Assembly (NCBI GenBank): GCA_027943245.1
Contig: JANDJZ010001177.1
Span: forward strand, 1 to 11,806
Direction of reading: 5' to 3'
Source of the DNA: Acanthamoeba sp. SK_2022b
Lineage: Eukaryota; Discosea; Longamoebia; Acanthamoebidae
Length of the DNA stretch: 11,806 nt
Shown: in pieces, positions 7,336 through 11,806 of the stretch
How positions within the stretch are numbered: position 1 is the first letter of the stretch
How the letters are laid out: each line of letters starts with the position of its first letter
Notes under the pieces: generated by a model
Seen by the model: only the letters and a program-made list of their open reading frames with translations
Told to the model about the DNA's origin: nothing
Database searches by the model: none
Translations under genes and position numbers: made by a program

Positions 7336-8978
7336 ATGGTGATGACGGAGGTGGAGGGAGGAGGCGAGGACGTGGCGCAGTGGCTGCCCGCCGAGCTGTG
7401 GGCCATGGTGTGCGGCTATCTGGGCACGGGCGACCTCACACGCCTCAGCGCCACGTGCTGGTACCTGCGCTCCCACGCCCTTGCCAAAGTGTGCCACCAC
7501 ACCTCCACCCCTCTCGGTACCTTTATCCCTCCTACCTTGTCCTTCCTTCCCTGTTTTAACGAATGAAACCTAAACTCCATTCCTGGGGGGGGGGGTGCAG
7601 GACTGGTCACACGGCAGAGAAGCATGAGACAGGTGCTCAAGTTCACATCGACGTGGCTCTCGCTCGTGTCGCTCGATCTCTCCGCCTGGGACACCTTCAC
7701 CGACTCGGTACCTCTCAGCGCCGTTGTCGCGTGGTGATGCCCTCTTCTCATGACCAAGCCACACATACCAGCTGGTGGTCCACTTGCCGGAAACGCTGGA
7801 AAGCCTGTCGGTGAGCCACACCTCCATCACCAATCGCGGTACGTGCGATAGTGTTCTCGCCCCAAGTCTAGAATGGGTGGTGGCGCGAAGACACGTTGGT
7901 CAAACGCCGCGCCGTATTGGGGGGCTGATTGCGGTGGTGGCAGGACTGGCGCGGCTGCCCCTGGGCCTCACGACGCTCGACGTCAGCGTCACGGAGGTGA
8001 CTGGTGGCGGACTGCGGTGGTTGAGTCGACTGACGTGTCTGCGCGAGCTCAAGATGTCGTCTATCAGTGGCCTGTCGGCCTCGCACCTCCGGGTGAGCCC
8101 TCCTCCCTCCCACATCTCCTCTTCCACAAGACAACAGCCAACGCAGTCATCAGTGAAATGGGTGAAGAACTGAATGAGCACTGTCCTTTTGGTTGTTGTT
8201 ATTGTCGTCGTCGTCGTTGTTGTTAGTGGCTCCCATCAAGTGTGGAAGTTCTGGACCTCTCCAACTGCTCCGGACCATTGACCGAGTCCCAACTCGGTAT
8301 GCTCGTGCATTCTCCCCATTGCGAGTACCGGTGACCGTGCGCGGTATGGTCTCACCCCACCGCGTTGGACTGCGACGTCTATCTCGATCTCGGCGGACGC
8401 GTAACAGGTGCAGCGAGCGATGGGAGCCTGCAGAGAGTTCTCTGGCCGCCAGCGCTGCGTGAGCTCAGTCTCACCGGCGCGCTCCTGAGCAGTGGCCACT
8501 TCTACGGTGCAGCTCTCCCTCCTCTCTCTGTCTTGCGCTCTCCTCTGCTAGCGATCCAGCATTCCCAGGATTCACTAACGATTCGGCGTGCGGGTGCAGG
8601 CATGCCAGCGACGCTGGAAAAGCTCGATATCTCCAACTGCACGTTGATGCGGTGTTGTGTGGACATGGACGTGTGCCTCCCACGACTGCACACGCTCTGC
8701 GCGGCACAAGTCGAACTGCCCTGGGTCTCGCCGCAAGGCCTTTGGTGAGTCGTTTACGCTGTTGATCCCAGCGCCTGCGCTTCTAGCCTGACATTACTTA
8801 CACGACACACGCACACGGCACATGCACCCTTGCGACTCGGCAGGAGCCTTCCGTCGAATCTCAGATCGTTGTCATTCGCGCGTACCTTTTACCTCAGTGA
8901 GCCAAACGACTGGCGACTGTTGTTCCTGCCCACGTCAATCACCTCGCTCGACCTCTCTCAGACTCGCCTGGCTCACGT

Positions 8979-9042
<64 letters not shown>

Positions 9043-9647
9043 CAGACCAATTGGCTCGTTGACTGTCCCCACCCACAAACACTCACTCACCCACAAACTT
9101 GCTGGGCGCATACCAGTCGCAACAACAAGGGCGGGACTTACCGCGATACAACTCGTGGTTTGATTCGCTGCCCAAACGGCTGCCTCATCTCCGCTGGCTC
9201 AACCTCACCCTCGCATATGGCGCCAGCACCGACCCGGGATGTCTCCAGGTTTCGTGTGCCTGTTCAGTGTGCATGAGCCTGCTGGTCAGGGACAACGGAT
9301 GACATTCTCTCTCTTTCCTATGTTTGGTGGTTTGCGGGTGGCGATAGGTCATGCAAGAGAACGGCGTGTCCGTGCTCTGGAGGCGTATGACAAACAGGCC
9401 GAGTCCCCCACGTCCTGTCGAGCAACCGGCCCAACGCCCGGTGCTTCGAGAGGTGGACGGCCAATGGCGCGCCTTCATCAGGATGTGCGCGGAAGAGAGC
9501 GCGCGAATTCGGTGGCGCGAGCTGGTCGAGGATGACGGTGATGACGATCACAACGACCAAGCCGAGAACGAGGAAGGGGAGGAAGGGGGTGATGACGACG
9601 AAGACGACGACGATGCGCAAGGAAGCCTGCTCTTCATGGGCTTGTGA
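7336..9647 (+). CDS. F-box and leucine-rich-repeat protein, tandem copy B, ten exons, 460 aa
   Basis: Probable SCF ubiquitin-ligase substrate receptor. Exons: 7336-7516, 7601-7707, 7772-7838, 7944-8092, 8227-8296, 8408-8506, 8600-8744, 8844-8976, 9117-9248, 9348-9647; all phases agree and the frame is intact (1383 nt). Intron positions and phases match copy A throughout. An F-box lies at about 16-46, irregular LRRs at about 75-355 (LVSLDLS, LESLSVSHTSI, LTTLDVSVTEV, VEVLDLSNCS, LRELSLTGALL, LEKLDISNCTL, LRSLSFA, ITSLDLSQTRL, LRWLNLT). The final exon encodes a linker, a WRAFIRMCAEE helix, a run of about 30 residues rich in D and E, and the end AQGSLLFMGL. The LRR set is shorter than that of TIR1/COI1-type receptors. 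Exon 1 differs from copy A at 2 of 181 nt, later exons much more. The final donor, GTTTCG, is non-consensus but conserved in both copies. No organelle signal is evident. Confidence 0.9.
7585..7595 (+). repeat. G11 homopolymer next to a 3' splice site
   Basis: Eleven G residues end 5 nt before the exon 2 start at 7601 of F-box copy B, where a pyrimidine tract would be expected. The homologous intron of copy A lacks the run. Confidence 0.95.
8981..9040. repeat. (AC)30 microsatellite in intron 8 of F-box copy B
   Basis: Sixty nt of uninterrupted AC, starting 4 nt after the 5' splice site at 8977. It is in the same intron and position as the AC tract of copy A, so it probably predates the duplication or was carried with it. 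Confidence 0.95.
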
Positions 9648-9728
9648 TGAAGGAATTTGATTGGTCCAGATAAATTAACGATAACCATAAAGAAAATGTA
9701 AAGGAAAAGCGTGGGCTCACACCCAGCG
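9648..9728 (+). other. 81-bp spacer between F-box copy B and the SABATH gene
   Basis: Very short AT-rich interval containing GATAAATTAACGATAACC and CATAAAG. It must hold the end of one transcript and the start of the next, unless the two are co-transcribed. No canonical AATAAA or TATA box is present. Confidence 0.5.
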
Positions 9729-10720
9729 ATGGCAAGCGATGGCGGATCGTGGGAGAGGAAGGGACTGGAGATGAAGGGCGGCGGGTACTACAGTGCCCAC
9801 ACCAAGGGCGCAGGGGCGGCGATCCTGAACGCGTTGCCGCTCCTCCTGGCGGCGCTGCAGGGCGCGCTCACCAGCGGTGACCCCACTCCCAACGGTGGCT
9901 CCTCCCGCCTTCCAACCGACCTGCCCCTCTTCGCCATCGCCGACTACGGCGCGGCTGATGGTGGCACCTCTCAAGGTTCATAATTGAGCTGTTACATTAA
10001 AATAAAGAAAGTTATTGTTTTCATTTAATTAAATAAATAAAATAAAAAATTTGGTTGGCAGGTCTGATGAGACGGGCGGTCGAGGAGGTGCGGGCCGCGA
10101 GGGGCGCGTACGTGGGCGTGAGCATCACGTACACGGACAGGCCCAGCAACGACTTCTCGGCCCTCTTCGAGATGCTGCAGGACCCCGCCAACAAGGAGAG
10201 CCCGCTCCACGCCCTGTCCAACGTCTACATTTATGCCTGTGGTACATGCACACGCGCACACACGCGCGCGTGCGACAATCAATGTCGACTTTCTCTCAAC
10301 GTCGATCAACCGCAGGGCGTTCCTTCTACGAGCCCAACTTCCCGCCCGAGTCCATTCACCTGGGCTTCTCGGCGACGGCCATGCACTGGCTCTCGGGCGC
10401 GCCCGGCCCGCTGTCCCAGCACGTCCAGGCCGTGGGCGCCACCGCCGACGAGAAGGCCGCCTTCCAGGCCCACGCCAAGAAGGACTGGGAGACCATCCTG
10501 CTCCACCGGGTACACCCGCCTCCCCCTTCCTCCTCCTGCGCCACCTTAAGGTCGACTGACCGGCCAGGCGTCGTTGGACTGGTCGTGACACGTCATCAGG
10601 GCAGAGAGCTGGCCAAGGGCGGGCGACTGCTGCTGGTCAACTTTTGCGTGGACGAGCAGGGCAGGTACCTGGGCAACACCGAGTACCGGCAGTCCATGTT
10701 CGACGTCATGAACAAGGCAA

Positions 10721-10784
<64 letters not shown>

Positions 10785-11362
10785 ACACACACACACAGAG
10801 CATACACGGCCGCGCGCGTGCGCTCATTACTGGGGATTTGGGGGGAGGGGGCGAGTGCAGCTGTGGCGGGATATGGCGGAGGAGGGCCTGATCACGCGGG
10901 AGGAGTACGCCCGCACGGCGTTTGCCCAGTACTACCGAACAAAGGCCGAGTTTCTGGAGCCGCTCACCGACCCGCAGAGCCCCGTGGCCGCCCTCGGCCT
11001 CGTCGTCGACGCCTGCACGACCGACATCGTGCGGTGTCCCTACCGCCAGAGCTTCGGCAACGGTAAACGCAACCATACTGTGTGTGTGTTGTGTGTGTGT
11101 GCGTGCTTGTGTCGCAGCGCTGACGATCCAGAGCTGGTCAGGGGAGTACGACGCGGCAGGGTATTCGCGCGCGCTGGTGGGGACGATCAGATCGTGGAGC
11201 GAGGGCGTGTTCTTTGCCGGACTCGACGAGGGCCGCGAGCGCCCGAGGAAGCACGAGCTGGTCGACCTCTTTTACGAACGGTATCGGCGCCTGGTCGAGT
11301 CGTCGCCCACCGAGCATGCCATGGACTACGTCCACTGCTATCTCCTCTTGCACAAGGAGTAG
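9729..11362 (+). CDS. SABATH-family SAM-dependent carboxyl methyltransferase, six exons, 394 aa
   Basis: Transfers a methyl group from S-adenosylmethionine to the carboxylate of a small acid; the substrate cannot be read from sequence. Exons: 9729-9975, 10062-10241, 10316-10509, 10600-10716, 10861-11062, 11118-11362; all phases agree and length is typical. Motifs in order: MKGGGYYSAHT (15-25) and ADYGAADGGTS (71-81), the SAM-binding region (plant form DLGCSSGPN); ITYTDRPSNDFSALF (104-118); GRSFYEPNFPP (143-153); FSATAMHWLSGAP (160-172), with the substrate-pocket Trp at 167; LAKGGRLLLVNF; EEGLITREEY; and a helical C-terminal cap ending HCYLLLHKE. The Gln that contacts the carboxylate in plant salicylate enzymes appears replaced by Ala/Gly (about 28-29). 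Intron 4 (10717-10860) appears to be GC-AG. Intron 1 is AT-rich; intron 5 is only 55 nt. The ATG has G at -3. Confidence 0.9.
10723..10797. repeat. (CA)n microsatellite in SABATH intron 4
   Basis: CA repeats at 10723-10783, one C interruption, then CA to 10797. The tract starts 6 nt after the inferred GC donor at 10717. Open frames across it are artefacts. Confidence 0.95.
11079..11104. repeat. TG-rich tract in the 55-nt SABATH intron 5
   Basis: TGTGTGTGTGT, then GTGTGTGTGTG, ending about 13 nt before the acceptor at 11116-11117. It occupies nearly half of intron 11063-11117. Confidence 0.9.
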
Positions 11363-11734
11363 CGGAGAGACGCCTTCGAATCACCGGCGGTTCGGCTACA
11401 AGACGTTGGCGTTCACGCGCCATTGGCGCCACGATTATCATAAAATTGACAGAACGCAAAATGAAACGATCACGAAAAAAATGATTTTATTATTGTTTGA
11501 TCGAGATATGTGGGGAGATAGCAAGGTGCTTGGTCTCCGTCCTCCGCCTGGTGTCGGCCCGAAGGGGAGAATCAGCGTCGGTGCTTGCGCGCACTCGCCG
11601 GTAACGGTGACGTTTATGCAGTGGGCTAATACAACGACCATAAAAAGGTGGCTGCAAGACCGCTCATTTATCAATTGACCTACCACCGAGTCAACACCCC
11701 AGGCTACACACAAAGCAACACAAGAGCCACAGCA
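11363..11734 (+). promoter_or_regulatory. SABATH 3' flank and upstream region of the right-edge gene
   Basis: 372 bp. The left part is AT-rich around 11455-11500 and includes a TTTTATTATTG stretch; no plus-strand AATAAA was found. Before the next gene there is a TGACGT half-site at 11608-11613 and an ATAAAAAG element at about 11640-11647, some 90 bp from the ATG. A stretch reading CCACCGAGTCAACAC at about 11683-11697 resembles CCACCGACGTCAACAC in the leader of paralog 1. Confidence 0.4.
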
Positions 11735-11806
11735 ATGAAGCTGCCCAAGTTTTCGCTCCGACGCTCGCCCAGCAAGAAGTCGACCACACACGGACTGAAG
11801 AAGTGG
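11735..11806 (+). CDS. 5' end of a third gene with the small-paralog N-terminal signature (partial)
   Basis: Only 24 codons are in the window, starting MKLPKFSLRRSPSKKS and continuing open to the right edge. The start MKLP, the LRR(S) motif and the following lysine/serine-rich stretch resemble MKLPSPLRRSKDTP of paralog 1. The leader has a TATA-like element and a short sequence also found upstream of paralog 1. G is at -3 of the ATG. Whether the rest matches the small-protein family cannot be seen. Confidence 0.5.
   Translation, partial: MKLPKFSLRRSPSKKSTTHGLKKW

Noticed and set aside
10051..11484. 477-codon plus-strand open frame across the SABATH gene
   Set aside because: Only one exon block and part of another are in the coding frame; the rest is intron, CA repeat and out-of-frame sequence.
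1..11806. CRISPR arrays, tRNA or rRNA genes, transposon ends
   Set aside because: Repeats are simple sequence, or part of the F-box duplication. I saw no tRNA-like folds, rRNA signature, transposase or long terminal repeats.

Overview
The window looks like nuclear DNA of a GC-rich, intron-rich protist. Acanthamoeba or a close amoebozoan relative is my best guess, from the short (55-240 nt) frequent introns, compact spacing and the gene types. This is inference; no organism-specific marker was identified. Gene models come from reading splice sites and checking phase across each junction.

Layout, left to right. (1) Positions 29-1116 hold two small, divergently transcribed, single-exon paralogs (108 and 111 aa, function unknown). 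They share a basic N-terminal signature and a similar C-terminal end, and are separated by a 425-bp bidirectional promoter region. (2) 1522-1938, minus strand, encodes a 138-aa unrecognised protein that may have a ubiquitin-like (beta-grasp) fold. (3) 2328-4485, minus strand, is a seven-exon UDP-N-acetylhexosamine pyrophosphorylase (UAP1 type, 498 aa), the last step of UDP-GlcNAc synthesis. (4) 4797-7139 and 7336-9647, plus strand, are a tandem pair of ten-exon F-box plus leucine-rich-repeat genes with the same exon/intron plan and acidic C-terminal tails. The first copy has a reading-phase problem at its last exon. (5) 9729-11362, plus strand, is a six-exon SABATH-family S-adenosylmethionine-dependent carboxyl methyltransferase (394 aa), with one apparent GC-AG intron. 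(6) 11735 to the right edge is the start of a third gene whose first residues resemble the small paralogs at the left end.

How the parts may relate. UAP1 is housekeeping sugar-nucleotide metabolism. The F-box/LRR proteins are probably substrate receptors of SCF ubiquitin ligases. The SABATH enzyme would methylate a small carboxylic acid. An F-box/LRR pair 81 bp upstream of a SABATH methyltransferase recalls the two halves of plant carboxylate-hormone signalling (F-box/LRR receptors; SABATH enzymes that esterify the hormones), but here that link is only a speculation from proximity. The other recurring signal is splicing-related: every long dinucleotide tract lies in an intron close to the 5' splice site, with CA (or CT then CA) on the sense strand, whichever strand the gene is on.
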